Below, one piece after another: positions 42,025-50,836 of a stretch of DNA of 64,000 bases. How positions within the stretch are numbered: the stretch's first letter is position 1; each line of letters opens with the position of its first letter. The notes under the pieces are model-generated. The model was not told where the DNA came from. It ran no database searches and worked only from the letters and a program-made list of their open reading frames with translations. The translations under genes were made by a program, and so were the position numbers. The stretch comes from JANQKX01 sp039028695 (lineage in GTDB: Bacteria > Pseudomonadota > Alphaproteobacteria > Kiloniellales > Kiloniellaceae), in the NCBI GenBank assembly GCA_039028695.1, contig JBCCHN010000012.1, positions 1-64,000 on the forward strand, read 5' to 3'.

Positions 42025-43347
42025 TTAAGAAACTTGGTTATCGTATTCCAAGGGTCGAAAACGGGCCTGCCGATGCAAACTAAGAAATCTTTCCAAGTTT
42101 GCCCGGTCCAATCGCACCTTCATATGCGCCAATCGGTCATCATCGCGCCGGTCCAACACGGAACCGTGGTCATAGAGCCAGGAAATACCAGCACCATCAG
42201 TCAGAGGTAGGCTCAAATGTGCCGATTGGTACCCCTCGGAAAGTCGGTCTTGAATGCCCTGAACCAGCGCCTCACATCCCGCGCCTGTGACAGCCGAACA
42301 CACGAACGTATCGCTACGCCGCGCCGCCTGGGAACGAACGGATGCCATGGCTTCTGGGTTCAGCAGATCGGATTTGTTCCAGGCTTCCAGAATGGGCGGC
42401 CCCTTTTCCTCGCCGATTTCCAGATTGGCCAGGACGCGATAGACGTCCTCAGCCTGGGCCTGACCATCGGGATGGCTGATGTCGCGCACATGGACAACCA
42501 AACTAGCCGCCGTGACCTCTTCCAGCGTCGCCCGGAAAGCGGCCACTAGTTCGGTCGGCAAGTCAGAGATAAATCCCACCGTATCTGAAAGAATGGCTGG
42601 GGCACCGTCCGGTAATTCCAGTTTGCGCATGGTGGGGTCCAAGGTGGCAAACAGCAGGTCTTCCGAGCGAACGCTCGCGTTTGTTAGCCGATTGAACAAA
42701 GTGGATTTGCCGGCGTTTGTATAGCCCACCAAAGCGATCACAGGATAAGGCACCTTTTGGCGGGCGGATCGATGCAGGCTACGGGTCTTACGCACCTGCT
42801 CCAAATCGGATTTTAAGCGACTGATTCGCTCGGTTATTAAACGACGGTCGATCTCTAGTTGGCTTTCACCGGGGCCGCCCAGGAAACCGAATCCGCCCCT
42901 TTGCCGCTCCAAGTGGGTCCAAGACCGCACCAATCGGGAGCGCTGATAGGTCAAAGCGGCCAACTCCACCTGCAAGCGACCCTCTTTTGTTCGAGCACGC
43001 GCCCCAAAAATCTCCAGAATAAGGCCCGTGCGGTCGATCACTTTGCAGCCTAACTCTCGCTCCAGGTTGCGTTGCTGTACTGGCGTAATGGCCGCATCCA
43101 CAATCATCAGCTCAGCCGAGACCTCATGGATCACCCCGGCTAATCGTTCGATCAGCCCGCCGCCCATTAGTGTCGCGGGCTTCGGGCGCGTGATCTTGAC
43201 CGCCTCGGCATGAAGGACTTTAAGATTGATGGCGCGGGTAAGGCCAACAGCCTCATCCAGGCGCGCCAATGGATCCCGCGCGGACGCTGGCTCGTTCCTC
43301 GATCCCGTCAAGATGTTTGGATGGATGACGACGGCCCCTGTGGTCAT
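42025..43347 (-). CDS. hflX: GTPase HflX
   Basis: A 440-residue ribosome-associated GTPase that in E. coli splits stalled 70S ribosomes during stress. The N-terminal HflX domain includes GLIERLAGVIHEV and GCKVIDRTGLILEIF. A coiled, Arg-rich linker contains GGFGFLGGPGESQLEIDRR. The GTPase domain has G1 GYTNAGKST, G3 DTVGF and G4 NKSD. A C-terminal extension follows. It lies 54 bases downstream of hfq in the same direction, the classical hfq-hflX pair, and upstream of groESL. Confidence 0.96.
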   Translation of the reverse strand: MTTGAVVIHPNILTGSRNEPASARDPLARLDEAVGLTRAINLKVLHAEAVKITRPKPATLMGGGLIERLAGVIHEVSAELMIVDAAITPVQQRNLERELGCKVIDRTGLILEIFGARARTKEGRLQVELAALTYQRSRLVRSWTHLERQRGGFGFLGGPGESQLEIDRRLITERISRLKSDLEQVRKTRSLHRSARQKVPYPVIALVGYTNAGKSTLFNRLTNASVRSEDLLFATLDPTMRKLELPDGAPAILSDTVGFISDLPTELVAAFRATLEEVTAASLVVHVRDISHPDGQAQAEDVYRVLANLEIGEEKGPPILEAWNKSDLLNPEAMASVRSQAARRSDTFVCSAVTGAGCEALVQGIQDRLSEGYQSAHLSLPLTDGAGISWLYDHGSVLDRRDDDRLAHMKVRLDRANLERFLSLHRQARFRPLEYDNQVS

Positions 43348-43401
43348 TGGAACCGCCCGAGGCCCTGTCCAATGTGGACAAAGCCGACAATAAAGACGCG
43401 A

Positions 43402-43659
43402 TTATTCGCCGCCTTCGGATTCTTCCTTGACGGGATCAAACAATTGGACCGGCATGGCCGGCATAATGGTCGAAATGGCATGCTTATAAACCAACTGGGA
43501 ATGGGCATCTCGACGAAGCAGGACGGAAAAGTTATCAAACCAGGTCACAATGCCCTGCAACTTCACACCGTTAACGAGGAAAATTGTAACAGGAATTTTG
43601 TTCTTTCGAATGTGGTTCAGAAACACATCTTGAACATTTTGAGACTTTTCACCGGCCAT
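43402..43659 (-). CDS. hfq: RNA chaperone Hfq
   Basis: The 85-residue Sm-like RNA chaperone forms a hexameric ring that pairs small RNAs with mRNAs. The Sm1 motif ([20 protein letters not shown]) and Sm2 motif ([11 protein letters not shown]) are intact, as are [13 protein letters not shown] and the FSVLLRR strand. The start at 43659 ([10 protein letters not shown]) matches relatives; an ATG at 43683 would add eight residues (MTGGTVKK) with no support. The acidic tail (KEESEGGE) is short. The upstream 300 bases are gene-free and must contain its promoter. Confidence 0.98.
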   Translation of the reverse strand: MAGEKSQNVQDVFLNHIRKNKIPVTIFLVNGVKLQGIVTWFDNFSVLLRRDAHSQLVYKHAISTIMPAMPVQLFDPVKEESEGGE

Positions 43660-43683
43660 TTTTTTTACTGTTCCCCCCGTCAT

Positions 43684-43973
43684 CCATACCTATCTCGATC
43701 CGGTGATCCGCCATGCTCAATCGGGTTGTCGTATCGCCCTACCCCATTGCGGCGGTAATCAACAGAACCCCAATGCCTCCCTACCTGGGCCAACAGCAAA
43801 TTCGATCCGGAACGAAGAATAGGACCATGTCAATAGTTCGTATCTTCCTACGCCATTCAACTATCAGGTATTTTCCGAAAAGAAAAGGTACCAACGCACC
43901 TCGGATGACATATCTGACGACTCTTTTCCGCTTCGCAAAGTGCCAGGCGGCAAATTTCCTGTATTTCCTAAAA
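43684..43973. other. hfq upstream region, about 290 bases, no gene seen
   Basis: This lies between the HAD phosphatase stop and hfq. On the - strand a TTGACA occurs (complement at about 43827-43832), but the bases 17 downstream (CCGGAT) are a poor -10. I see no tRNA-like fold or convincing frame. Confidence 0.4.
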
Positions 43974-44678
43974 TTAACCGGTGCCGGGGGCAAAAATTTC
44001 CCGCAAATGGTCTCCAAATGTGCGGCAATCTGAAAAATAAAGGTGTGGCGGGCAAGCCCCAAATTCATCGCCCACAGGCGGGGTCTCGCGGATAAGAACC
44101 GCCGGACAGCCACTTTTGTAGGCGGTCACCATATCAATATCCGTATCGCCGACAAACCAGACCTCCGGGCCTGGCGCTATGCCGCTGCCTGACAAGGCCA
44201 ATTCGACGGCCGACGGGTCGGGCTTATCCTTGGGAGCATCCATGGCACCGATCAGCTTGTAAAAATACATTTGCCAGCGAAGAAATTCGGCCTCTTCACG
44301 CAATAGGTCCCCGTTTTTATTGCTGACCACGGACAGAATCACATCGGGATAAGCTGCGGCCTGGCGCAAAAGCTCCTCCGCCAAGGGACGCGTGCGCAGC
44401 ATCTCAAGATGATGTTGCCGAATGGAAGTATAAAAAATCTCAATGGCTTCGTCAGCTCGATCACCGAACAGCCTGGGAAAACTATCTCGTGCCGATGCCC
44501 GAACCCTTTGCCGAGCTTCCTCAAGGGTCCAGGGCTTTTGACCCATGGCCTCGAAGGTCACCACCAAGGCCCGATGGATCACCTCCCAGGTGTCTACGAG
44601 GGTGTTGTCCCAGTCAAAGAGCAATGCGCGCGGCCGTTTTAGGACCACGCTGTTTGAGGTTACTTTATCGGAAATCAC
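43974..44678 (-). CDS. HAD-superfamily hydrolase, phosphoglycolate phosphatase-like
   Basis: A 234-residue HAD phosphatase. Motif I is LLFDWDNTLVDTW (DxD nucleophile pair), motif II is the VVSNKNG segment, and motif III/IV is GAMDAPKDKPDP...EVWFVGDTDIDMVTAYKSG with the conserved lysine and acidic pair. The small helical cap between motifs I and II is of the Gph type. Likely substrates are phosphoglycolate or other small phosphoesters. It overlaps the upstream aminotransferase gene by four bases (ATGA), so the two are co-translated. Confidence 0.9.
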   Translation of the reverse strand: MISDKVTSNSVVLKRPRALLFDWDNTLVDTWEVIHRALVVTFEAMGQKPWTLEEARQRVRASARDSFPRLFGDRADEAIEIFYTSIRQHHLEMLRTRPLAEELLRQAAAYPDVILSVVSNKNGDLLREEAEFLRWQMYFYKLIGAMDAPKDKPDPSAVELALSGSGIAPGPEVWFVGDTDIDMVTAYKSGCPAVLIRETPPVGDEFGACPPHLYFSDCRTFGDHLREIFAPGTG

Positions 44679-45538
44679 TGCGGCGCCCGCAAACCATCTA
44701 CATATTCCAGAAAGGTAGCGCGGAGGCGACCGGTCAAGAGGCCCGGATGGCCATTGCCCACCGGCTGATGATCGATCTCCGTAACCGGCATCACCAAAGA
44801 AGAACTGGAGGTCACGAAGGCCTCACGCGCCTCTTTCGCCTCTGCAACGGTAAAGGCCCTTTCCTCAAGGGTTAAGCCCTCGGCCGTTATCAGCTCGATC
44901 AGGCGGCTCCGCGTAATGCCATTTAATATGGCGTTAGTCGCCTTTCGCGTCACCACCTTGTCATCCTTGGTGACGATCCAAGCATTCGATGAAGTTCCTT
45001 CGGTAACATAGCCTTCCTGGTCGACCTGCAATGCCTCGTAAGCGCCCTCTTCTGCCGCACGCTGCTTGCCCAAAATGTTCGGCAGAAGCGACACCGATTT
45101 AATATCGCAGCGGGCCCAGCGTTGATCCGCAATGGTGATCACCGATACCCCCTTCGTCAGGACGGCATCGCTATGGGGTTTGGTCTTTTTGGTGGTTATC
45201 ACAAGGGCGGGTTTAGCCGCCTCGGGAAACTTGTGGTCTCGAGGCGCCACGCCACGCGTGACCTGAAAATAAACGCTCCCGTAACTCACTCCATTGCGCT
45301 CGATGAGTTCGTTTATAACCATCTGCAGGGCGCGCCGAGACATGGGGGCGGCAATCTGCAATTCTGCTAAGGAGCGATCCAATCGGTCCAAATGGCCGAT
45401 ATCATCCACCAAGACTCCATTGACGATGGGAATGACCTCATAGACCCCGTCGGCAAATTGATAGCCTCGATCTTCGATATGAACCGCCCCGTCACGATGG
45501 GGAATGAAGCGACCATTTACATAGGCATCACGCGGCAT
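44675..45538 (-). CDS. dat: D-amino acid aminotransferase (class IV PLP enzyme)
   Basis: A 287-residue fold-type IV aminotransferase. The N-terminal signature AYVNGRFIPHRDGAVHIEDRG and the Schiff-base lysine K147 in CDIKSVSLLPN match D-alanine transaminases. VYFQVTRGVAPRDHKFP carries the substrate-side residues typical of the D-specific group rather than IlvE. It would supply D-glutamate or D-alanine for peptidoglycan, or help degrade D-amino acids. Three tandem 14-base repeats lie 32 bases upstream of its start. The downstream HAD gene overlaps by four bases. Confidence 0.88.
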   Translation of the reverse strand: MPRDAYVNGRFIPHRDGAVHIEDRGYQFADGVYEVIPIVNGVLVDDIGHLDRLDRSLAELQIAAPMSRRALQMVINELIERNGVSYGSVYFQVTRGVAPRDHKFPEAAKPALVITTKKTKPHSDAVLTKGVSVITIADQRWARCDIKSVSLLPNILGKQRAAEEGAYEALQVDQEGYVTEGTSSNAWIVTKDDKVVTRKATNAILNGITRSRLIELITAEGLTLEERAFTVAEAKEAREAFVTSSSSLVMPVTEIDHQPVGNGHPGLLTGRLRATFLEYVDGLRAPQ

Positions 45539-45570
45539 TTCTTTGCTCTCTTCACGTCTCTATTTGATCG

Positions 45571-45612
45571 GGCCGATTTGGTCTGGCCGATTTGGTCTGG
45601 CCGATTTGGTCA
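45571..45612. repeat. Three tandem 14-base repeats upstream of dat
   Basis: GGCCGATTTGGTCT occurs at 45571-45584 and 45585-45598. A third copy (45599-45612) differs only in its last base (A for T). The array lies between the dat start (45538) and the trkA stop (45647). It may be a regulator-binding array for dat, a variable-number repeat, or both. Confidence 0.9.
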
Positions 45613-45646
45613 GGGCCACTCAATCTGTTTAGGTTCCTATTGACCC

Positions 45647-47023
45647 TTAAAAGTACTCCAGTTTTACGGCGAAAAGTTTCTCGATTTTTTTGACCGCCTG
45701 CGCCGCGGCAAAAATGATCACCAGGTCCTCGGCGGTGATGACGGTCCCGCCCCGCGGAATAATCACCTCATCGCCTCGAACGATCGCCCCGACGATTACC
45801 CCGTCGGGCAGGTCCACATCCCGGATCGGCACGCCCACCAGACCCGAGGTCTCCAAAGCCTCCGCCTCGATCACCTCGCCGAATCCATCGCTCAGGGAAC
45901 GGACCGAGCGAATGCGGCCCCGCCGGACATGCTGGAGGATCGTCGACACGGTGATGGCGCGGGGACTAACCACCGTGTCGATGCCCAAGGATCCGATCAG
46001 CGGGCTATAGGTTGAGCTGTTGATCAAGGTCACCGCCCGGCGGCAGCCGAAGCGCTTGGCCAAGAGGGAGGCTAGGATATTTACCTCATCGTCATTTGAA
46101 ACGGCAATCACCGTCTCGGCCACCGCCGTGTTGGCCTCATCCAGGATTTCCAGCTCCAGGGCATCTCCGTGGATCACCACCGTGCGGTTCAGGGATTGAG
46201 CCGCAAATTCCGCCCGTTGTTTGTCCACTTCGATGAGTTTCAGGTTCACATGGGGGTGATTCTCCTCCACCGCACTCGCCAGGAACAGACCGATATTGCC
46301 GCCACCCACCATTATCACCCGGCGGGCCTCCTTTTCCTCATGGCCAAAGGCGGACATGGCCCGATCCAAGTGCGCGGTCTCGGCAACCAAATAGACATCG
46401 TCGCCGGGCAGCATCTGATCATCGGGCGTGGGGACAATGCCCTGACCGTCCCGGGTAATACCCACCACCACGATATGCAATTCTGGGAACAGGGCCGTCA
46501 GCTGGCGGAGCGGCGTGTTGATCACCGGTGTGTCTTCGCTGCAATGAACACCCACCACGCTGATCTTGCCGTCCGCCAGGGGGTGCACGTCAAAGGCACC
46601 AGGGACCTGAAGGCGCCGCTCAATGGCCCTTGCCACCTCTATCTCTGGCGAGATGATCACGTCGATGGGCATGTTATCGCGTGTAAAAAGGTTGGCCCAT
46701 TTAGGGTCCAGATAATTTTGGTTGCGGATGCGCGCAATCTTGGTCGGCACTTCAAAAATCGAATGACAGATCTGGCAGGCCACCATGTTGACCTCATCGG
46801 CATAGGTCACGGCGATCACCATGTCCGCATCATCCGCCCCCGCCTTGGCGAGCACGTCGGGATGGGAAGCAAAGCCCACCAGGCCCTGCACATCCAAGCT
46901 GTCGGAAATCTTCTCGATCAGCGCGCGGGATTGGTCGATGACCGTAATATCGGCATTTTCCCCCGCCAAATAACGGGCAATGTTGAAACCAACCTGCCCC
47001 GCGCCACAGATAATGACCTTCAT
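45647..47023 (-). CDS. trkA: Trk system potassium uptake protein TrkA
   Basis: A 458-residue cytoplasmic regulatory subunit of the Trk potassium uptake system. Two tandem RCK units are visible, each with a Rossmann NAD-binding start (KVIICGAGQVGFNIARYLA near residue 1 and RVIMVGGGNIGLFLAS near 230). Each is followed by a TrkA-C domain (the second ends in IPRGGTVITAEDLVIIFAA). Binding of NAD(H) gates the TrkH/TrkG channel. The membrane subunit is not in this window. Its place directly after ntrX is the common alphaproteobacterial order. Confidence 0.96.
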   Translation of the reverse strand: MKVIICGAGQVGFNIARYLAGENADITVIDQSRALIEKISDSLDVQGLVGFASHPDVLAKAGADDADMVIAVTYADEVNMVACQICHSIFEVPTKIARIRNQNYLDPKWANLFTRDNMPIDVIISPEIEVARAIERRLQVPGAFDVHPLADGKISVVGVHCSEDTPVINTPLRQLTALFPELHIVVVGITRDGQGIVPTPDDQMLPGDDVYLVAETAHLDRAMSAFGHEEKEARRVIMVGGGNIGLFLASAVEENHPHVNLKLIEVDKQRAEFAAQSLNRTVVIHGDALELEILDEANTAVAETVIAVSNDDEVNILASLLAKRFGCRRAVTLINSSTYSPLIGSLGIDTVVSPRAITVSTILQHVRRGRIRSVRSLSDGFGEVIEAEALETSGLVGVPIRDVDLPDGVIVGAIVRGDEVIIPRGGTVITAEDLVIIFAAAQAVKKIEKLFAVKLEYF

Positions 47024-47089
47024 ACGCTCCTCGGTCGCCGCGCCCCGGCGCGTTGTACCCGCCCGCTTAGGGCCTCAGTTAGGCTCCTG

Positions 47090-48481
47090 TCAGGCCCGAT
47101 CCCCGGAATTAATGCCCAAAGCCCGAAGTTTGCGGTGGAGCGCGGATCGCTCCATTCCCACAAAACTCGCCGTTTTAGAAATGTTGCCGCTAAACCGCAA
47201 CACCTGCGCTTCCAAATACTGTCGCTCAAAGACCTCACGTGCATCTCTAAGAGGCAGGGTCATGATCTCAGCGCGCGCGTCGCCTGTGATGGCCACAGGC
47301 GCCGAAGCGGAGATTTCCGGCGGCAGCATCTCCAGAGAAACCGGCTCCGACGCCTCACCCGGCGCCATGATAAGAATAGCCTCGATCGAATTGCGCAACT
47401 GGCGCACGTTCCCGGGCCAATCATAGGACTGCAAGGCCGCCATGGCGTCCTCGTCCAGGCCCCGCGATGGCAATCCGACGGCACCGGCGGCCCGCTCCAT
47501 GAAATGATCGATCAGCTCGGGGATATCCTCACGCCGCTCCCTTAATGCTGGCACTTGGATGGGCACAACGTTCAAGCGGTAATAAAGATCCTCGCGGAAC
47601 CGCCCGGCGCCAATTAGGCCGACAAGGTCCCGGTTCGTGGAGGCGATGACCCGCACATCGACCTCGACACTTTGATCACCGCCGACCCGCTGAAAGGTTT
47701 GTTCCTGCAAAACGCGCACGATCTTACCCTGAGTTTCCAGCGGCATATCGGCTACTTCGTCAAGCAATAGGGTCCCTCCATGGGCCCGCTCGAAAGTTCC
47801 CATCTTCCCCGGCGATTCTGCTCCCTCCGCTCCCGGTTCGCTACCGAATAGCTCAAGCTCCAGGCGATCAGGATGCATATTGGCGCAGTTCAAGGCCACA
47901 AAGGGCGCTTGCGCCCGCTGGGACGAGGCGTGCAGTTGCCGCGCCACGACTTCCTTGCCGGACCCGGCCGGACCGGTAATCAAAATCCGGCTTCCCGTGG
48001 GCCCGATTTTAGACAAGGCTTGGCGCAACTGGCTGACCCAGGCCGAACAGCCGATCATCTCACGGTCCGGCCCCGCCAATAGGCGCAGTTCCTCATTTTC
48101 CCGCCGCAAGCGGGCCGCCTCAAAGGCCCGCTCCATAACCAGCAAAAGCCGGTCCGCCTTAAAGGGCTTTTCGATAAAATCGTAAGCCCCTAAGCGAATG
48201 GCATTGACAGCCATTTCGATGGTGCCATGTCCGGAGATCATGACAATGGGCAGGGCCGGATAGTCCTTGGTGAGCCGCTCCAGCAATTCCATGCCGTCGA
48301 GCGAGGAATTTTTCATCCAGATGTCGAGCAATACCAGTCCTGGCAGGCGCGCCTTGATTTCTTGCAGGGCCATGTCGCTGTCCCCCGCATCCCGGGTCTC
48401 AAAGCCTTCGTCCCGCAAAATGCCCCCAATGGCCAAGCGGATGTCGGCTTCGTCATCAACAATGAGTATTTCCCGCGCCAT
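47090..48481 (-). CDS. ntrX: Nitrogen-associated response regulator NtrX
   Basis: A 463-residue response regulator paired with the sensor kinase NtrY. The receiver domain has the acidic pair VDDEAD and the phospho-acceptor aspartate (about residue 53) in LVLLDIWMKNS. The central AAA+ domain has a P-loop (GPAGSGKE) and Walker B (GGTLLLDEVADMP). The usual GAFTGA sigma-54-contact loop is absent; the segment reads LFGSEPGAEGAESPGKMG. The C-terminal Fis-type helix-turn-helix (ISKTASFVGMERSALHRKLRAL) is present. It may therefore act as a sigma-54-independent regulator. The start is ATG 48481, since 48484 is a TTG just before it. Confidence 0.95.
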   Translation of the reverse strand: MAREILIVDDEADIRLAIGGILRDEGFETRDAGDSDMALQEIKARLPGLVLLDIWMKNSSLDGMELLERLTKDYPALPIVMISGHGTIEMAVNAIRLGAYDFIEKPFKADRLLLVMERAFEAARLRRENEELRLLAGPDREMIGCSAWVSQLRQALSKIGPTGSRILITGPAGSGKEVVARQLHASSQRAQAPFVALNCANMHPDRLELELFGSEPGAEGAESPGKMGTFERAHGGTLLLDEVADMPLETQGKIVRVLQEQTFQRVGGDQSVEVDVRVIASTNRDLVGLIGAGRFREDLYYRLNVVPIQVPALRERREDIPELIDHFMERAAGAVGLPSRGLDEDAMAALQSYDWPGNVRQLRNSIEAILIMAPGEASEPVSLEMLPPEISASAPVAITGDARAEIMTLPLRDAREVFERQYLEAQVLRFSGNISKTASFVGMERSALHRKLRALGINSGDRA

Positions 48482-48511
48482 CAAACCTTCTCATTCATCC
48501 TAATAGGTCCT

Positions 48512-50791
48512 TCACACCGCCCGTCTCTGTTCGGCGTCTGCCGACGGGGAGGCCGCCGGTTCCCCGGCTTCAGCCACCGGAAAGACCATCACCACAGCAG
48601 CGCCGCCCGACTCCCGATCCAAAAGGGTCAGCTCGCCGCCGTGGTCTTCCATGATTTTTTTGACAATCGCTAGGCCCAGTCCCGTACCCCGTTCCCGGGT
48701 GGTCACATAAGGCTCGGTCAAGCGATGGCGCTCTCCCATGGGCAAACCCTTGCCGTTATCCAAAATCTCAACGGTCACCTGCTGAGCCTTCCTCGATAGG
48801 CGGACAACGATTTGCCCATCAATGTCGTTCTCGGGGTCGGATTGCTGCCGGGCTTCGATTGCCTCGCCCGCGTTCAGCAAAAGGTTGGTCAAAGCCCGCA
48901 TGACTTGCTGCCCATCGCAAGACAGGATTACCGGCTCTTCCGGCAATTCCTTGACAAAGGTGATGTCTGGATGAGCGGTCGTTTGCAGGAAAACCGCCTG
49001 TTCCACCAGCTTGTCCAAGGATTCCTCGGACAGGACCGGCGCCGGCATGCGGGCAAAGGACGAAAACTCGTCCACCATGCGGCCGATGTCCCCCACGTGG
49101 CGAATAATCGTATCCGTGCAAACCTTAAAGGTGTCCGTGTCCGATGAAATCTCGCCCAGGTATTTTCGCTGCAGCCGCTCGGCGGATAGCTGAATGGGCG
49201 TGAGCGGATTTTTGATCTCGTGGGCAATGCGTCGAGCAATATCGGACCAGGCCGCCTTGCGCTGTGCCGACAAGAGCTCGGTCACATCATCAAAAGTGAC
49301 GACAAAGCCGATGATGCCACCCTCATCGGCCTCGGCCACCACCCTGACCAGCAAGATCCGTGTCGAGCCATCCCGCCGTTGCAGGGATAGGTTACTCTCC
49401 GCCAAGCGCCCGGGCCGCCGCCCAGCGGACAGGAGCAGTTCTGCCACCTCGGGCAAAATGCCTGACAGCTTATGCCCGCGGAGTTTTTCTATTTCGGTCT
49501 CCAAAAGCTCGCAGGCAGATCGGTTGGGCAGGGTGACACAGCCGTCTCGATCCAAGCCGATCACCCCGGCCGATACGCCGCCCAAGACCGCCTCAATGAA
49601 GCGGCTGCGATCGTCCAGCAGGCGGTTGGCGTTCAACAGTTCGCTTTGCTGACTCTCCAAGCGGCCGGTCATGCGGTTAAAGGCGCGCGCCAGACTGCCG
49701 ATCTCGTCGTCCCCGTCGGTGGTGCTCACCCGTACTGAGAGATCCCCCGCACCGACCCGTTCGGATGCAGCAATCAGGCTGCCGATCGGGCCGGTCAAAT
49801 GATTGGCGAAGGCCAAACCAACCCAGATCGCGGCCAGCAGCAGCATCAGCGCCACCACGGCAAAGATCAGTGCAAAGGCGATCTGCAAATCGTCCCTTTT
49901 GCCTTCTAGCTCTTCATAGAGCTGTACCGCCCCTCGAGTGCGGTCCAAATGGCCAAGGACGCGCGGATCGACCAGTCGGCCGAGATAGAGCACGGCATCA
50001 TTGAAAAAATCCAGTCGGACCAAAGCCCTGACCCGCTCCTCGTCCTCCGAGGCCATGACCACGACTTCACCGCCTTGCGCCTTTTCCATCGCCCAATCGG
50101 GTATGTTGGGATTAAAGGCCAACAAAAAATTATCTGCGCGGGCAAACAGGTGGCCAGAGCCATCATAGATCGCGACTTCAGTCAAATCCCGCTGCTCGGC
50201 TTGTTGGGTTAGTACCTGAGCCAAAATACGGGGATTGTAGATCAGCAAGGGACCACGCCGGTTCAAGAGTTGAGCGATGGCCAGGGCGTCCGCATTGATG
50301 GTCTCAACATGTCCGTCGGTATAGGCCTCGGCAACCTTCACGGAGTTTTTGATCGCCGTTGAAACCCGTTCGCTGAACCAGACTTTCAGGCCGAAGTCGA
50401 AGAGCATCACCGAGAACACCGCAACCAAGATGGTTGGTGTGACGGCGACCAAACTGAACAGAGCCACCAGGCGGCCGTGCAGGCGGGCGCCGGCCAGGCC
50501 CTTCTTGCGCTGCGACCACAAAACAACCAAGCGCCGGGCAATCAGGGCACTGAAGCCAAGCAGCAGAACCAGATCGCTGATCAGGACCAGCAGCACGGTT
50601 TGAGGCTCGGCCGCCACGGGCAAATCGCCGGTCATGATAACGAAGGTGACCGTGCCCAGGGTTAGGCCCAGGACCAAAAACGTCAGTGCGAGCTTGCGTT
50701 CTAGTTTGACCCGCCGTGCCCAGTCCAACAGCACCTCGAACGTGGAGCGCTCGGTTCGGCTTTGATAGGAAGGGCTCGATTCAGCTACCAT
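48512..50791 (-). CDS. ntrY: Sensor histidine kinase NtrY
   Basis: A 759-residue membrane sensor kinase. The N-terminal part has several hydrophobic helices with a periplasmic loop. It is followed by a HAMP domain (LIAASERVGAGDLSVRVSTT), a PAS domain (about 390-500) and a HisKA domain with the phosphorylated histidine in ARRIAHEIKNPLTPIQLSAE. The catalytic domain has N, G1 and G2 boxes (LTNLLLNAGEAIEA, ILDNGKGLP, GTGLGLAIVKKIMEDHGG). It phosphorylates NtrX and is involved in nitrogen or redox sensing. The gene order ntrC-ntrY-ntrX is preserved. Confidence 0.96.
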   Translation of the reverse strand: MVAESSPSYQSRTERSTFEVLLDWARRVKLERKLALTFLVLGLTLGTVTFVIMTGDLPVAAEPQTVLLVLISDLVLLLGFSALIARRLVVLWSQRKKGLAGARLHGRLVALFSLVAVTPTILVAVFSVMLFDFGLKVWFSERVSTAIKNSVKVAEAYTDGHVETINADALAIAQLLNRRGPLLIYNPRILAQVLTQQAEQRDLTEVAIYDGSGHLFARADNFLLAFNPNIPDWAMEKAQGGEVVVMASEDEERVRALVRLDFFNDAVLYLGRLVDPRVLGHLDRTRGAVQLYEELEGKRDDLQIAFALIFAVVALMLLLAAIWVGLAFANHLTGPIGSLIAASERVGAGDLSVRVSTTDGDDEIGSLARAFNRMTGRLESQQSELLNANRLLDDRSRFIEAVLGGVSAGVIGLDRDGCVTLPNRSACELLETEIEKLRGHKLSGILPEVAELLLSAGRRPGRLAESNLSLQRRDGSTRILLVRVVAEADEGGIIGFVVTFDDVTELLSAQRKAAWSDIARRIAHEIKNPLTPIQLSAERLQRKYLGEISSDTDTFKVCTDTIIRHVGDIGRMVDEFSSFARMPAPVLSEESLDKLVEQAVFLQTTAHPDITFVKELPEEPVILSCDGQQVMRALTNLLLNAGEAIEARQQSDPENDIDGQIVVRLSRKAQQVTVEILDNGKGLPMGERHRLTEPYVTTRERGTGLGLAIVKKIMEDHGGELTLLDRESGGAAVVMVFPVAEAGEPAASPSADAEQRRAV

Positions 50792-50836
50792 GGCGTGGTG
50801 TCTGGTCCATCTGTCTGTTGCAATTTTGCCACAGCC

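Noticed and set aside
45571..45612. Possible CRISPR-like array
   Set aside because: The three 14-base units are directly adjacent with no spacers, and no cas genes are present.
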